From NCBI RefSeq assembly GCF_004353915.1, contig NZ_SMRP01000014.1, positions 131,471 to 195,470 of the forward strand: DNA of 64,000 nt. Reading direction: 5' to 3'. This document shows positions 34,059-43,506 of this stretch, in pieces (the first letter of the stretch is position 1; the number at the start of each line of letters is the position of its first letter). The translations under genes and the position numbers were made by a program. The notes beneath the pieces are model-generated. The model made no database searches, was not told where the DNA came from, and worked only from the letters and a program-made list of their open reading frames with translations. This stretch comes from Paraburkholderia silviterrae (GTDB lineage: Bacteria > Pseudomonadota > Gammaproteobacteria > Burkholderiales > Burkholderiaceae).

Positions 34059-35375
34059 TCAGGCGGAGACCGCGCGGATCATCCCTGCCGCCACCGTGTG
34101 GTGCGTTGCCTCGTCGATGAGGACGAACGCGCCGGTGCCGGGATGCACATCATACAGGTCCGCGACGATCGGCTTTTGCAGCGTGAGCGCCACGCGGCCG
34201 ATGTCGTTCATCGCGAGATCGTGGCGGTCGGTCGCTTGCGAGAGCGTGTGCACGTCGAGCACTTCCTTGACCGCGCCGATCTTCGCGAACACCGTGCTCG
34301 CGGTCTGCTTGAGCAGGTACTTGCGCTGCGGCGAAAGCGGCTCTTCGTCGAACCAGCAGAGGTCCGCTTCGAGCTTCTTCGCGGGCTGCGTGTCGTCCGA
34401 AGCGGGCACGAAGGTATCGCCGCGCGAGACGTCCACGTCTTCGGCGAGACGGATCGTGACGGTCTGGCCCGCGAACGCGCGGTCGACCTGCGCCGTGCCG
34501 CCCGGCACCGGCGCGATGATCTCGGCCACCGTCGCCTGGCGGCCCGCCGGCAGCACCGTGATGGTGTCGCCGAGCTTCACTTCGCCCGCTTCGACGCGGC
34601 CCATGTAGCCACGGAAGTCGTCGGCGCTGGAGCCGTCCTGGCGCGCGACCCATTGCACCGGGAAGCGCAGCGCGTCGCCCGTGGCCTGCTCGACCGGCAG
34701 CGCCTCGAGCACGTCGAGCAGCGGCTCACCCGCGTACCACGGCATGCGCTCGCTCGCGGCCACGATGTTGTCGCCCTTGAGCGCCGAGACCGGCACGAAG
34801 CGCACGTTCTCCAGACCGAGCTGGCGCGCGAGCGCGACGTAGGCGTCGCGGATCAGGTCGAACGTGGCTTCGCTGTAGTCGACCAGATCCATCTTGTTGA
34901 TCGCGACGATCACGTGCTGGAGGCCGAGCAGCTTGACGATCGCGCTATGGCGCTTGGTCTGCGGCAGCAGTTGCGTCACGCCGTTCTCGACCGTCACGCG
35001 CGTGGGGTCGATCAGGATGATTGCGGCGTGGGCCGTCGAGGCGCCCGTGACCATGTTGCGCGTGTACTGCTCGTGGCCCGGCGTGTCGGCGATGATGAAC
35101 TTGCGCTTGGCCGTGGCGAAGTAGCGGTACGCCACGTCGATCGTGATGCCCTGCTCGCGCTCGGCTTCGAGGCCGTCGGTGAGCAGCGACAGGTCAATTT
35201 CGTCGCCCACGGTGCGCTTGTTCTTCGCGCGCGAGAGCGCCGAAAGCTGATCCGAGAGAACTGCCTTGCTGTCGTACAGCAGGCGGCCGATCAGCGTGCT
35301 CTTGCCGTCGTCCACGCTGCCCGCCGTGATGAAGCGCAGCACGCCGAGGTCTTCAGGTTGATGCGTCGTAACCAT
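34059..35375 (-). CDS. cysN: Sulfate adenylyltransferase subunit 1 (GTPase)
   Basis: 438 residues. EF-Tu-like GTPase that drives ATP-sulfurylase with CysD. G1 GSVDDGKST (19-27), G3 DTPGHEQY (97-104), G4 NKMD near residue 155, then beta-barrel domains. No CysC (APS kinase) domain is fused, which matches direct APS reduction by the CysH encoded upstream. 25 bases after cysD. Confidence 0.96.
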   Translation of the reverse strand: MVTTHQPEDLGVLRFITAGSVDDGKSTLIGRLLYDSKAVLSDQLSALSRAKNKRTVGDEIDLSLLTDGLEAEREQGITIDVAYRYFATAKRKFIIADTPGHEQYTRNMVTGASTAHAAIILIDPTRVTVENGVTQLLPQTKRHSAIVKLLGLQHVIVAINKMDLVDYSEATFDLIRDAYVALARQLGLENVRFVPVSALKGDNIVAASERMPWYAGEPLLDVLEALPVEQATGDALRFPVQWVARQDGSSADDFRGYMGRVEAGEVKLGDTITVLPAGRQATVAEIIAPVPGGTAQVDRAFAGQTVTIRLAEDVDVSRGDTFVPASDDTQPAKKLEADLCWFDEEPLSPQRKYLLKQTASTVFAKIGAVKEVLDVHTLSQATDRHDLAMNDIGRVALTLQKPIVADLYDVHPGTGAFVLIDEATHHTVAAGMIRAVSA

Positions 35376-35400
35376 ATTTAATGTTTCCTCAACGTGCTCT

Positions 35401-36363
35401 TTAGAAATAACCTTGCTTCTTGCGCTGTTCCATCGCGGCTTCCGACGCCTGGTCGTCCATGCGCGTCGCGCCGCGTTCCGTGATTTCGGTCACGGCCGTC
35501 TCGGCGATGATCTTCTCGACGTTGTCGGCATCGCTTTCCACGGGGCACGTGCAGCTGATGTCGCCCACCGTGCGGAAGCGCACCTGCGCCATTTCACTCG
35601 TCTCGCCTTCCTTCATCGGCGTGAGCGGCGTGACCGGCACGAGCAGGCCATTGCGGCGCACGATCTCGCGCTGGTGCGCGTAGTAGATCGACGGCAGTTC
35701 GAGCTTCTCGCGCTCGATGTATTGCCACACGTCCAGTTCCGTCCAGTTCGAGATCGGGAACACGCGCAGGTGCTCGCCGTTATGCAGGCGCGCGTTGTAG
35801 ATGCTCCAGAGTTCCGGGCGCTGCGCCTTCGGGTCCCACTGGCCGAATTCGTCGCGGAACGAGAAGATGCGCTCCTTCGCGCGGGCCTTCTCTTCGTCGC
35901 GGCGCGCGCCGCCGATCATCGCCGTGTAGCCGTATTGCTCGATGGTTTCGAGCAGCGTGACGGCCTGCGCGGCGTTACGCGAATCCGTTTCGCGGCGCAG
36001 ACGCACGGTGCCCTTCTTGATCGAATCCTCGACGTGGCCGACCACGAGCTCAGCGCCGATTTCGGCCGCACGGCGATCGCGGAAGTCGATCACTTCCTCG
36101 TAGTTGTGGCCCGTGTCGATGTGCACGAGCGGGAACGGCAGCGAGGTCTTGCGGTTCGCGCCAAGGCCGAAGGCCTTCAGGGCGAGCGCCAGCACGACCA
36201 CGGAGTCCTTGCCGCCCGAGAACAGCAGCGCGGGCTTGCTGCACTCGGCAACGAGTTCGCGCAGGATGTGGATCGACTCGGCTTCGAGCCAGTCGAGATG
36301 GTCCATGCGGTTCGCCGTGACCTGGAGCGGTGCGTTCACTGCGGAATCGAGCGTCGTGCTCAT
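35401..36363 (-). CDS. cysD: Sulfate adenylyltransferase subunit 2
   Basis: 320 residues. PP-loop ATP pyrophosphatase that forms adenosine 5'-phosphosulfate. SGGKDS (49-54) binds ATP; FPLVHIDTGHNYEEVIDFRD, GGARRDEEKARAKERIFSFR (in part) and a C-terminal RMDDQASEAAMEQRKKQGYF are typical. Followed by cysN; preceded by cysH with a 95-bp gap. Confidence 0.96.
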   Translation of the reverse strand: MSTTLDSAVNAPLQVTANRMDHLDWLEAESIHILRELVAECSKPALLFSGGKDSVVVLALALKAFGLGANRKTSLPFPLVHIDTGHNYEEVIDFRDRRAAEIGAELVVGHVEDSIKKGTVRLRRETDSRNAAQAVTLLETIEQYGYTAMIGGARRDEEKARAKERIFSFRDEFGQWDPKAQRPELWSIYNARLHNGEHLRVFPISNWTELDVWQYIEREKLELPSIYYAHQREIVRRNGLLVPVTPLTPMKEGETSEMAQVRFRTVGDISCTCPVESDADNVEKIIAETAVTEITERGATRMDDQASEAAMEQRKKQGYF

Positions 36364-36458
36364 GTTCGGATCCTTCGTTAGTTCGCGCCCTTTTTACGGG
36401 GCGCGCGGTACTCGGTATTCGGTGGCACGCCGCTCAAAACGATGGCGCGCAATAAACT

Positions 36459-37220
36459 TCAATCCTGGTTCGCCTGGCCGATGGACGACACTTCAACGAC
36501 CGGAATGGCTGACACGGAGGTGATGTGCAGCCCGCATTCCTTCGTGTCGCGCGACTCCCACCACCAGCGGCCCGCCCGGCTGTCTTCGCCCGGGCGCACG
36601 GCGCGCGTACAGGGCTCGCAGCCGATGCTCGGGTAGCCGCGCGCGTGCAGCGGGTTCACCGGCACGTCGAGGGCGCTCAGATACGCCCAGACGTCGGCCT
36701 CGGTCCAGTCCGCGAGCGGATTGAACTTGGCGATGCCGCGCGCGTTGTCCTGCTCTTCCTCGTGCAGCTCCGCACGCGTGACCGACTGCTCGCGGCGCTG
36801 GCCCGTGACCCAGGCCGAGACGTCCGAAAGCGCACGATTCAGCGGCTCGACCTTGCGGATCTCGCAGCAGCGCTTGCGCAAATCGATGCTCTCGTAAAAC
36901 GCGTTCAGGCCATGCTGCGTGACGTATTCGTCCACCGCGTCCTGTTGCGGACGGAACTGCTCGATCTCGTAGCCGTAGCGCTCGCTCACGCGCTCGATCA
37001 TGCCGAGCGTTTCCGCATGCAGGCGGCCCGTGTTCAGCGAGAAGATGCCGATCTTCACGCCGCGCGAGAGGATCGCGTGGGTGAGCAGCATGTCCTCGGC
37101 CGCGAGGCTGCTTGCGAGCTTCACGTTGGCGTGGCGCGCGGCGATCGAATCGAGCAGCGCGTCGAGGCGCTCGATCTTCGCCTGCAGCGCCGGCGCGATT
37201 TCGTTAGCGACGGTACTCAT
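36459..37220 (-). CDS. cysH: APS reductase (assimilatory, [4Fe-4S])
   Basis: 253 residues. Reduces adenylyl sulfate to sulfite with thioredoxin. Cys118-Cys119 (KRCCEIRKVEPL) and Cys201/Cys204 (GCEPCTRAV) are the four iron-sulfur ligands that separate APS reductases from PAPS reductases; catalytic Cys229 lies in KECGLH. Overlaps the DUF934 gene upstream by four bases. The start matches MSTVANEIAPALQ. Confidence 0.95.
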   Translation of the reverse strand: MSTVANEIAPALQAKIERLDALLDSIAARHANVKLASSLAAEDMLLTHAILSRGVKIGIFSLNTGRLHAETLGMIERVSERYGYEIEQFRPQQDAVDEYVTQHGLNAFYESIDLRKRCCEIRKVEPLNRALSDVSAWVTGQRREQSVTRAELHEEEQDNARGIAKFNPLADWTEADVWAYLSALDVPVNPLHARGYPSIGCEPCTRAVRPGEDSRAGRWWWESRDTKECGLHITSVSAIPVVEVSSIGQANQD

Positions 37221-37771
37221 GCTGCGGCGCCCGGTTGTGCCTGTTGTGCCTGCTGGGCGAGACGGCGGCGGAACAGCGGCGACGGCTCGTCGAACGCGCC
37301 CTGGTACTGCACCGTGAACTCGGTGAAGGCCTTGAGCGCGTCGTTGAGGTCCTTGTCGGCGCGCAGCGCGTACGAATCGAAGCCGCAGCGCTCGTAAAAG
37401 CGCAGCTGGTCGCGCAGCACGTCGCCGATCGCGCGCAGCTCGCCCTGGTAGCCATAGCGCTCGCGCAACAGACGCCCGATCGAATAGCCGCGGCCATCGC
37501 GGAACACCGGGAAGTCGATGCCGATCAGCGCGAGCTTGTCGAAGTCGCCGGCGATGTCGGCCGGTTCGCTGTCCGGCGCGAGCCACACGCCGAGCTCGTC
37601 CTTGCCGCGCGAGGCGACGAGCGCATCGCGCTCCGCCTGCCACAGAGCGAACGGCACCAGCACCTTGCCGGCGGGCAGCGCCGACACTTCCGGCAGGGCA
37701 CCGTCTTCAGCGGCGCGCACGACTTGCCAGTTGTCCTCGACGATCTCGCGTTTTTTGATAATCAATGCCAT
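37217..37771 (-). CDS. DUF934 protein of the sulfite-reduction operon
   Basis: 184 residues. DUF934 family, consistently found between cysI and cysH in Proteobacteria and thought to assist sulfite reduction; its biochemical role is unproven. Contains IGIDFPVFRDGRGYSIGRLLRERYGY (in part) and DQLRFYERCGFDSYALR. No cofactor motif is apparent. A Gln/Ala-rich tail (AQQAQQAQPGAAA) ends the protein. Start overlaps nothing upstream; 33 bases after cysI. Confidence 0.88.
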   Translation of the reverse strand: MALIIKKREIVEDNWQVVRAAEDGALPEVSALPAGKVLVPFALWQAERDALVASRGKDELGVWLAPDSEPADIAGDFDKLALIGIDFPVFRDGRGYSIGRLLRERYGYQGELRAIGDVLRDQLRFYERCGFDSYALRADKDLNDALKAFTEFTVQYQGAFDEPSPLFRRRLAQQAQQAQPGAAA

Positions 37772-37804
37772 TGCTTGACTCTCGTTTCTCGTTGCGTGCT
37801 GCTC

Positions 37805-39484
37805 TTAAGCGTGGGCCGGCTGGCGCGATGCGTACACGCGCTCCTTGAACGGCGCGATGCCGAGGCGGTCGTACGTGTCGATGAAGCGCTCGCCGTCGAT
37901 GCGCAGTTCGACGAACGTGTCGATCACCTTCGACATCACATCGGGCATTTCCTCGGCCGAGAACGACGGGCCGATCACGCGACCAAGGCGCGCGCCGTTG
38001 GCGCCGTTGCCCTGCTCGCCGCCGAGCGACACCTGGTACCACTCCGAGCCGTCTTTATCGACGCCCAGAATGCCGATGTTGCCGACGTGATGGTGACCGC
38101 ACGAGTTCATGCAGCCCGAGATGTTCAGCGACAGGTCGCCCAGGTCGTGGACATAGTCGAGATTGTCGAAACGCTCCTGGATCGCGAGCGCGATGGGGAT
38201 CGACTTCGCGTTCGCGAGCGAGCAGAAGTCGCCGCCCGGGCACGCGATGATGTCGGTCAGCAAGCCGATGTTCGCCGTCGCGAAACCTTGTGCCTTCGCC
38301 TTTTCCCAGAGCGCGTAGAGGTCGCGCTTCTTGACGTCCGCGAGGATCAGGTTCTGCTCGTGCGAGACGCGGATCTGGCCAAACGCGTATTCGTCGGCCC
38401 AGTCGGCCACGGCTTCCATCTGCGCATCGGTGGCGTCACCCGGCGCGATGTCGCGCGGCTTGAGCGAGAGCGTGACCGACGCGTAGCCCGGCACGCGGTG
38501 CGTGCGCACGTTACGCTCGACCCAGCGCGCGAACGCGCGGCTCTCGAGCAGATGCTTCTCGTACGAGGTATCCGTATCGGCGAGCTTCTCGTAGGCCGGC
38601 GCCACGAAGTGCTTCGACACGCGGTCGAGTTCTTCCTGGGTGAGCGTCGAGGGGCCGTCCTTCAGATGCTGCCACTCCTCTTCCACCTGCGCAGCGAACT
38701 TCGCCGGCGAGAGCGCCTTCACGAGAATCTTGATGCGCGCCTTGTACATGTTGTCGCGGCGGCCATAGCGGTTGTACACGCGCAGCACGGCTTCGCAATA
38801 GGTCAGGATGTGCTGCCACGGCAGGTCGCGCTTGATGATCGCGCCGACGATCGGCGTGCGGCCGAGGCCGCCGCCCGCGAGGATGCTCGCGACGACTTCG
38901 CCCTTTTCGTTACGGTCGAGATAGACGCCCAGGTCGTGGATCTGCACGGCCACGCGGTCTTCCTTCGAGCCGGAGACAGCGATCTTGAACTTGCGCGGCA
39001 ACCACGCGAACTCGGGGTGGAACGTCGACCACTGGCGCAGAACCTCGGCCCACGGGCGCGGATCGACGATTTCGTCGGGCGCAACGCCCGCGAACTGGTC
39101 GGCGGTAATGTTGCGGATGCAGTTGCCCGAGGTCTGGATGCCGTGCATCTGGACCGAGGCGAGCTTACGCAGGATCTCGGGCGTTTCCTCGAGCTTGATC
39201 CAGTTGTACTGGATGTTCGAACGCGTCGAGAAGTGGCCGTAGCCGCGGTCATGCTCGCGCGCGATGCGCCCGAGCATGCGCAACTGGTCGCTGCGCAGGT
39301 TGCCGTACGGAATCGCGATGCGGTGCATGTAGGCGTGGCGCTGGTAGTACAGGCCGTTCTGCAGGCGCAGCGGGCGGAATTCTTCTTCGCTCAATTCGCC
39401 CGAGAGGCGCCGGCGAACCTGGTCGCTGTATTGCGCGACGCGTTCGTCAACGATGGTCTGGTCGTACTGATCGTATTGGTACAT
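37805..39484 (-). CDS. cysI: Sulfite reductase, haemoprotein (CysI/NirA-type)
   Basis: 559 residues. Six-electron reduction of sulfite to sulfide using sirohaem and a [4Fe-4S] cluster. Cluster cysteines appear as CPGGDFC (C-x5-C, near residue 415-420) and CMNSC (C-x3-C, near residue 453-457), with GNCIRNITADQFAG in the N-terminal half. No flavoprotein partner (cysJ) is nearby, so electrons probably come from ferredoxin or a separate reductase. First gene of the leftward cys operon, divergent from the CysB-type regulator. Confidence 0.93.
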   Translation of the reverse strand: MYQYDQYDQTIVDERVAQYSDQVRRRLSGELSEEEFRPLRLQNGLYYQRHAYMHRIAIPYGNLRSDQLRMLGRIAREHDRGYGHFSTRSNIQYNWIKLEETPEILRKLASVQMHGIQTSGNCIRNITADQFAGVAPDEIVDPRPWAEVLRQWSTFHPEFAWLPRKFKIAVSGSKEDRVAVQIHDLGVYLDRNEKGEVVASILAGGGLGRTPIVGAIIKRDLPWQHILTYCEAVLRVYNRYGRRDNMYKARIKILVKALSPAKFAAQVEEEWQHLKDGPSTLTQEELDRVSKHFVAPAYEKLADTDTSYEKHLLESRAFARWVERNVRTHRVPGYASVTLSLKPRDIAPGDATDAQMEAVADWADEYAFGQIRVSHEQNLILADVKKRDLYALWEKAKAQGFATANIGLLTDIIACPGGDFCSLANAKSIPIALAIQERFDNLDYVHDLGDLSLNISGCMNSCGHHHVGNIGILGVDKDGSEWYQVSLGGEQGNGANGARLGRVIGPSFSAEEMPDVMSKVIDTFVELRIDGERFIDTYDRLGIAPFKERVYASRQPAHA

Positions 39485-39710
39485 TCGGGGACCCCAGGGT
39501 TGTTCATTCGCAGCGTTCCGGTTACGCCGCGCGCTCCGATTTCAATTCGACCGCCTTGGTCCTCGCTTGCGAGCCGCGCCGTTGCGCGCACTGCTCGTTT
39601 GCTAATGACCAAAACAGATATCCATATTGGAAAACTTCGAGGAATGGTAATAAACTCCCTTTATATTTCAAACGATCTAAAAATCAGGTTGATATGCCAA
39701 GGGGTTATAT
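39485..39710. promoter_or_regulatory. Divergent cysI / CysB-type regulator promoter region
   Basis: 226 bp. The part next to the regulator (about 39600-39700) is strikingly AT-rich, with AATAAACTCCCTTTATATTT and ATCCATATTGG, unlike its surroundings. This is where a CysB-type activator would be expected to bind for both genes. No precise operator is assigned. Confidence 0.55.
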
Positions 39711-40652
39711 ATGAACCTCCACCAGTTCCGCTTCGTGCGCGAAGCCGTGCGCCAGAACTTCAATCTCACGGAAGCGGCCAAGGCTCTGTATACAAGCCAG
39801 CCGGGCGTCTCGAAGGCGATCATCGAGCTGGAGGATGAACTCGGGGTCGAAATCTTTACTCGCCACGGCAAGCGCGTGCGCTCGCTCACGGAGCCGGGGC
39901 GCATCATCCTCGCCTCGGTGGAGCGCATCCTGCAGGAAGTGGAGAGCTTAAAGCGCGTGGGCAAGGACTACGCCGCGCAGGATCAGGGCAATCTGACCAT
40001 CGCCGCCACGCACACCCAGGCACGCTACTCGCTGCCGGCGGCCATCGCCGAATTCAAGCGGCGCTTCCCGAAGGTGCACCTTTCGATTCTGCAAGGCAGC
40101 CCCACCCAGGTGGCGGAAATGGTGCTGCACGACCAGGCCGACCTCTGCATCGCGACGGAAGCCATCTCCGGCTACAAGGAATTGGTGTCGCTGCCCTGCT
40201 TCACCTGGCACCACGTGGCGGTCATGCTGCCGGACCACCCACTGCTCGAGCGCAAGCCGCTCTCGCTCGACGATCTGGCCCAATTTCCGCTCATCACCTA
40301 CGACAATGCGTTCGCGGGCCGCACGAAGATCAACGATGCGTTCCGCCTGCGCGGCCTCTCGCCCGACATCGTGCTCGAAGCCATCGACGCGGATGTGATC
40401 AAGACTTACGTGGAATTGGGTCTGGGCGTGGGGATCATGGCCGACATCGCGTTCAATGCCGAGCGCGACCGCCATCTGCGCGCGCTGCCCGTGGGCCACC
40501 TGTTCGGCAGCAACGTGACGCGCGTGGCACTCAAACAGGGCGCGTACCTGCGCAGTTATGTCTATACGCTGGTGGAGTTGCTCTCGCCGAGCCTGAACCG
40601 CAAGCTCATCGAGCAGGCGCTCAAGGGCGAGCACGAGAGCTACGAGCTGTAA
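39711..40652 (+). CDS. cysB: CysB/Cbl-type LysR regulator of sulfur assimilation
   Basis: 313 residues. LysR winged helix at the N-terminus with the CysB/Cbl-specific string ALYTSQPGVSKAIIELEDEL (25-44) and EIFTRHGKRVRSLTEPG, then an effector domain with TQARYSLPAAI. CysB-type regulators sense N- or O-acetylserine, sulfate or APS. Transcribed divergently from cysI, supporting control of the cys operon. CysB versus Cbl cannot be decided here. Confidence 0.88.
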   Translation: MNLHQFRFVREAVRQNFNLTEAAKALYTSQPGVSKAIIELEDELGVEIFTRHGKRVRSLTEPGRIILASVERILQEVESLKRVGKDYAAQDQGNLTIAATHTQARYSLPAAIAEFKRRFPKVHLSILQGSPTQVAEMVLHDQADLCIATEAISGYKELVSLPCFTWHHVAVMLPDHPLLERKPLSLDDLAQFPLITYDNAFAGRTKINDAFRLRGLSPDIVLEAIDADVIKTYVELGLGVGIMADIAFNAERDRHLRALPVGHLFGSNVTRVALKQGAYLRSYVYTLVELLSPSLNRKLIEQALKGEHESYEL

Positions 40653-40749
40653 CTCACGAGCCGTAACGGCGCGCGAACCGCGCCTAAAGAACGATCAAGC
40701 CTCATTACAACAACGCTTCTCGCTGCATTTCCTCCTGGAGACCTATTGC

Positions 40750-41961
40750 ATGAAGCTGCAACCGCGCCTGAGTTCGTCCCTGAGTCCGCTTTTCCAGTCG
40801 CCCCTGCGCTCGCTGCGTCCGCTCGCGGCAGCGGCCGCGCTTGCCGCGGCCGCTTTCGCGCCCGCCGCGCATGCCGATCTCAAGGTCGGCATCGATCTGT
40901 CGAGCACCGGCCCCGCCGCCGCCATCGGCATCACGAGCAAGAACGCCATGCTGATGTGGCCCCCGGAGATCGCAGGCCAGAAGACCGACTACATCGTGCT
41001 CGACGACGGCTCCGATCCGGGCGCGGCGGTGCGCAACATCCACAAGCTCATCAACGAGGATCACGTGGATGTGATCGTCGGGCCGAACATCACGCCGGCG
41101 GCGCTCGCCGCCCTCGACCCCGTGGCCGAGGCCAAAACGCCGATGATCACGCTGGTGGGCTCGGGATCCGTGGTCGAGCCGCAGCAAGGCGCGCGCGTGT
41201 GGGCCTTCAAGATGGCGCAGACCGACGCAGCAATGGCCGACGTGATGACGCGCTACATGGCCGCGCATGGCGTGAAGACGGTGGGCTTCATCGGCTTTGC
41301 GGATAGCTACGGCGACAGCTGGCTCAACGAATTCACGAAATTCGCGAAGGAACGCAACATCCAGATCGTGGCGACCGAGCGCTTTAACCGCACCGACGCG
41401 AGCGTGACGGGCCAGATCCTCAAGCTGATGGCCGCGAAGCCCGACGCCGTGCTGATCGCGGGCGCCGGCACGCCCACGGTGCTGCCGCAGCGCACGCTGG
41501 TCGAGCGCGGCTACAAGGGCGCGATCTATCAGACGCACGGCATTGCCACGCCCGAATTCATCAAGCTGGGCGGCAAGGACGTAGAGGGCACGCTGTTCCC
41601 GACTCAACCCGTCGTGGTCGCGCGCACGCTGCCGGCCGAGCTCCCGGCGCAAAAGGCGGCGCTCGCGTTCGTCGATGCGTATGAAGCGAAATACGGCCCG
41701 GGCACGGTCACGCAGTTCGCGGGCGACGCGGCTGGCGTCTACCCGCGCCTCTCGGATGCCGTGACGCGCGCGCTCAAGACCGCGCAGCCCGGCACGGAGG
41801 CATTCCGCGTGGCGTTGCGCCGGGAGCTCGAGCACGCCCACGAGCTGGTCGTGCCCAACGGCGTGGTCAACACCAGCGAAAAGGACCACGTGGGCCTCGA
41901 CCAGCGCGCGAGCGTAATGGGCACGATACGCGGCGGCAAGTTCGTGTATCTCGCCCAGTAA
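40750..41961 (+). CDS. Branched-chain-amino-acid-type ABC transporter substrate-binding protein (orphan)
   Basis: 403 residues. Signal peptide ends near residue 43 (PAAHADLKVG). The mature part is a type I periplasmic binding protein (LivJ/Peripla_BP_6): VGIDLSSTGPAAAIGI, GPNITPAALAALDPVAEA, FADSYGDSWLNEF. Ligand unknown; such proteins also bind aromatic acids, amides and urea. No permease or ATPase genes adjoin it. TGGAGACC about six bases before the ATG serves as ribosome site. Convergent with the antitoxin region. Confidence 0.85.
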   Translation: MKLQPRLSSSLSPLFQSPLRSLRPLAAAAALAAAAFAPAAHADLKVGIDLSSTGPAAAIGITSKNAMLMWPPEIAGQKTDYIVLDDGSDPGAAVRNIHKLINEDHVDVIVGPNITPAALAALDPVAEAKTPMITLVGSGSVVEPQQGARVWAFKMAQTDAAMADVMTRYMAAHGVKTVGFIGFADSYGDSWLNEFTKFAKERNIQIVATERFNRTDASVTGQILKLMAAKPDAVLIAGAGTPTVLPQRTLVERGYKGAIYQTHGIATPEFIKLGGKDVEGTLFPTQPVVVARTLPAELPAQKAALAFVDAYEAKYGPGTVTQFAGDAAGVYPRLSDAVTRALKTAQPGTEAFRVALRRELEHAHELVVPNGVVNTSEKDHVGLDQRASVMGTIRGGKFVYLAQ

Positions 41962-41970
41962 CGCGGCGCG

Positions 41971-42082
41971 CTAGTCGAATGCGGCCGGCCAGCGCCGCGA
42001 GCTGTGGAGCACGCGCAAGACCTTGATCGTCTGGCATCGATTCGCGGTCGGCCAGCGCGAGCGGCGACCATTCGAGCCTCAA
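41971..42082 (-). pseudogene. RelE/ParE-like toxin remnant with internal deletion
   Basis: Begins at a TTG overlapping the antitoxin stop and reads RLEWSPLALADRESM, the usual start of a RelE/ParE toxin. A different frame 15 bases on gives TIKVLRVLHSSRRWPAAFD then TAG, the usual C-terminus. About 60 middle codons are missing, so only some 110 of an expected 290-300 bases remain. The toxin cannot be active. Confidence 0.8.
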
Positions 42083-42456
42083 GTCTTGCCCTTGCGGACG
42101 TGCGCGAGGCGTGGCCGTGCGCCTCGCGGCGCTTGCGAGCCGTCGTTTTCCTCCGCCTGCTCCAGCGCCGTGCTCACCGCCGCCGCGCGCCGCTTCGCGA
42201 AATGCGCCTCCACCTCGTCCGCCTCGATGCCCGGGCGCGGGTCCTCGAGCGCCTCGCGCACCTTCGCGCGGAACCACGCATCGTGCGTGGCCGGATCCAC
42301 CGCGAAGTCGAAAGGCAAAGCGCCTTCGTTCGCGACGCGCGTGAGCAGGATGCGTACCGCGTCCGAAACGGTGAGCCCCATGTTCTCGAGCACCGCCGAC
42401 GCACGCTCCTTGAGCGCCGGATCGATGCGAACCTGTACCAATGCGCTTGCGCTCAT
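42079..42456 (-). CDS. RelB/DinJ-family antitoxin
   Basis: 125 residues from ATG at 42456, with AAGGAG nine bases upstream. Ribbon-helix-helix N-terminus (SALVQVRIDPALKERASAVL) and the RelB/DinJ signature MGLTVSDAVRILLTRVANEG (in part), followed by an unusually long charged tail. Normally neutralises and co-represses a RelE/ParE toxin encoded downstream; here only a deleted toxin remnant follows, so it is an orphan. It may still repress its own or other promoters. Confidence 0.85.
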   Translation of the reverse strand: MSASALVQVRIDPALKERASAVLENMGLTVSDAVRILLTRVANEGALPFDFAVDPATHDAWFRAKVREALEDPRPGIEADEVEAHFAKRRAAAVSTALEQAEENDGSQAPRGARPRLAHVRKGKT

Positions 42457-42793
42457 CCCCCAGCTCCTTCGCGTGATGTTCGAAGCGACATCGTAATTCA
42501 TTCGTATTACGTCAGACATGCTGTTCCTTTGAAGCAGGTTAAACACGCTTCGAGTTTCGCAGCCTGACGCGATCCGCTCCATTCATCCGAATGGCCATGT
42601 GCACTCGTCGCGCAAAGACGAGCCAGGACAAATACTGATCCGCTTGCGCATTTCCCCCGCCGGCGGCAAGGCGCGGCGCGAAAGCCCTTTGGTACAATCT
42701 CGCGGTTGCCTGGCACCGTTTTTCAGCGCCACGTTCACCGCGCGTCCGGGGCCTCGCCATCTGCACAGAACCGAACCATAACGCCGAGTCATC
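42457..42793. other. Divergent intergenic region between relB and pcm
   Basis: 337 bp. Contains an extended -10 (TGGTACAAT, 42690-42698) for pcm. AT-richer sequence at about 42480-42540 lies before relB. No gene supported. Confidence 0.4.
42690..42698 (+). promoter_or_regulatory. Extended -10 promoter for pcm
   Basis: TGG followed by TACAAT fits a TGn extended -10 that can work without a strong -35. The ATG is 96 bases downstream. Confidence 0.45.
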
Positions 42794-43447
42794 ATGAACA
42801 TCGAACAAGCGCGTTTCAACATGATCGAACAGCAGATCCGCCCCTGGGAGGTGCTCGACCAGGACGTGCTGAACCTGCTGTCGATCGTCAAGCGAGAGCA
42901 CTACGTCCCCGCGGCCTATGTCGATCTCGCGTTCGCCGACCTCGAGTTGCCCCTTCCCAACGACCAGCACATGCTGGCGCCGCGCATCGAAGCGCGCGTG
43001 CTGCAGGAGCTCGCGGTGAAGAAGCATGAGAGCGTGCTGGAGATCGGCGCGGGTTCGGGATACATGGCGGCGCTGCTCGCGCATCGTGCGCAGAAGGTGC
43101 TGACGGTGGAGATCGACACGGAACTCGCCGACTTCGCGCGCGCCAATTTCGTCAAGAACGGCGTGCTGAACGCCGAAGTCGTGCAGGGCGACGGCTCGCG
43201 CGGCTGGGCGGCCAATGCGCCCTACGACGTGATCTGCGTTTCGGGCGGCCTGCCCGTGGTGCCGCAGGAGCTGCTCGAACAATTGAAGGTGGGCGGGCGT
43301 CTGGCCGCTTTCGTGGGCGGCGCGCCGGTCATGGAAGCGCAAATCATCACGCGCATGGACGAAAAGCAGTACCGCATTGCGAGCGTGTTCGAAACGTATG
43401 TCGAGCCGCTCGAAAACGCGGTGCAGCCGTCGCGCTTCAAGTTCTAG
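42794..43447 (+). CDS. pcm: Protein-L-isoaspartate O-methyltransferase family protein
   Basis: 217 residues. SAM-binding motif I VLEIGAGSGY (81-90), followed by VLTVEID and VQGDGSRGW, as in PCMT. It methylates isoaspartyl residues in aged proteins if active. The usual PCMT substrate-loop residues are replaced by PLPNDQHMLAPRI, a divergence common to this Beta-proteobacterial subgroup, so activity is not certain. A rhodanese gene follows on the same strand. Confidence 0.85.
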   Translation: MNIEQARFNMIEQQIRPWEVLDQDVLNLLSIVKREHYVPAAYVDLAFADLELPLPNDQHMLAPRIEARVLQELAVKKHESVLEIGAGSGYMAALLAHRAQKVLTVEIDTELADFARANFVKNGVLNAEVVQGDGSRGWAANAPYDVICVSGGLPVVPQELLEQLKVGGRLAAFVGGAPVMEAQIITRMDEKQYRIASVFETYVEPLENAVQPSRFKF

Positions 43448-43506
43448 GCCATATACTGTTGCGAGCCGCGCAGGCGGCTCGTTCTTTTCCAACGACCGAG
43501 TTTCAC

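Noticed and set aside
37235..39838. 867-codon frame antisense to cysI and DUF934
   Set aside because: Shadow of well-supported genes on the other strand; spans their intergenic gap with no start signal.
42079..42582. Longer start for the antitoxin (extra 42 codons)
   Set aside because: The ATG at 42456 has a well-placed AAGGAG and matches the family start; the upstream extension is not conserved-looking.
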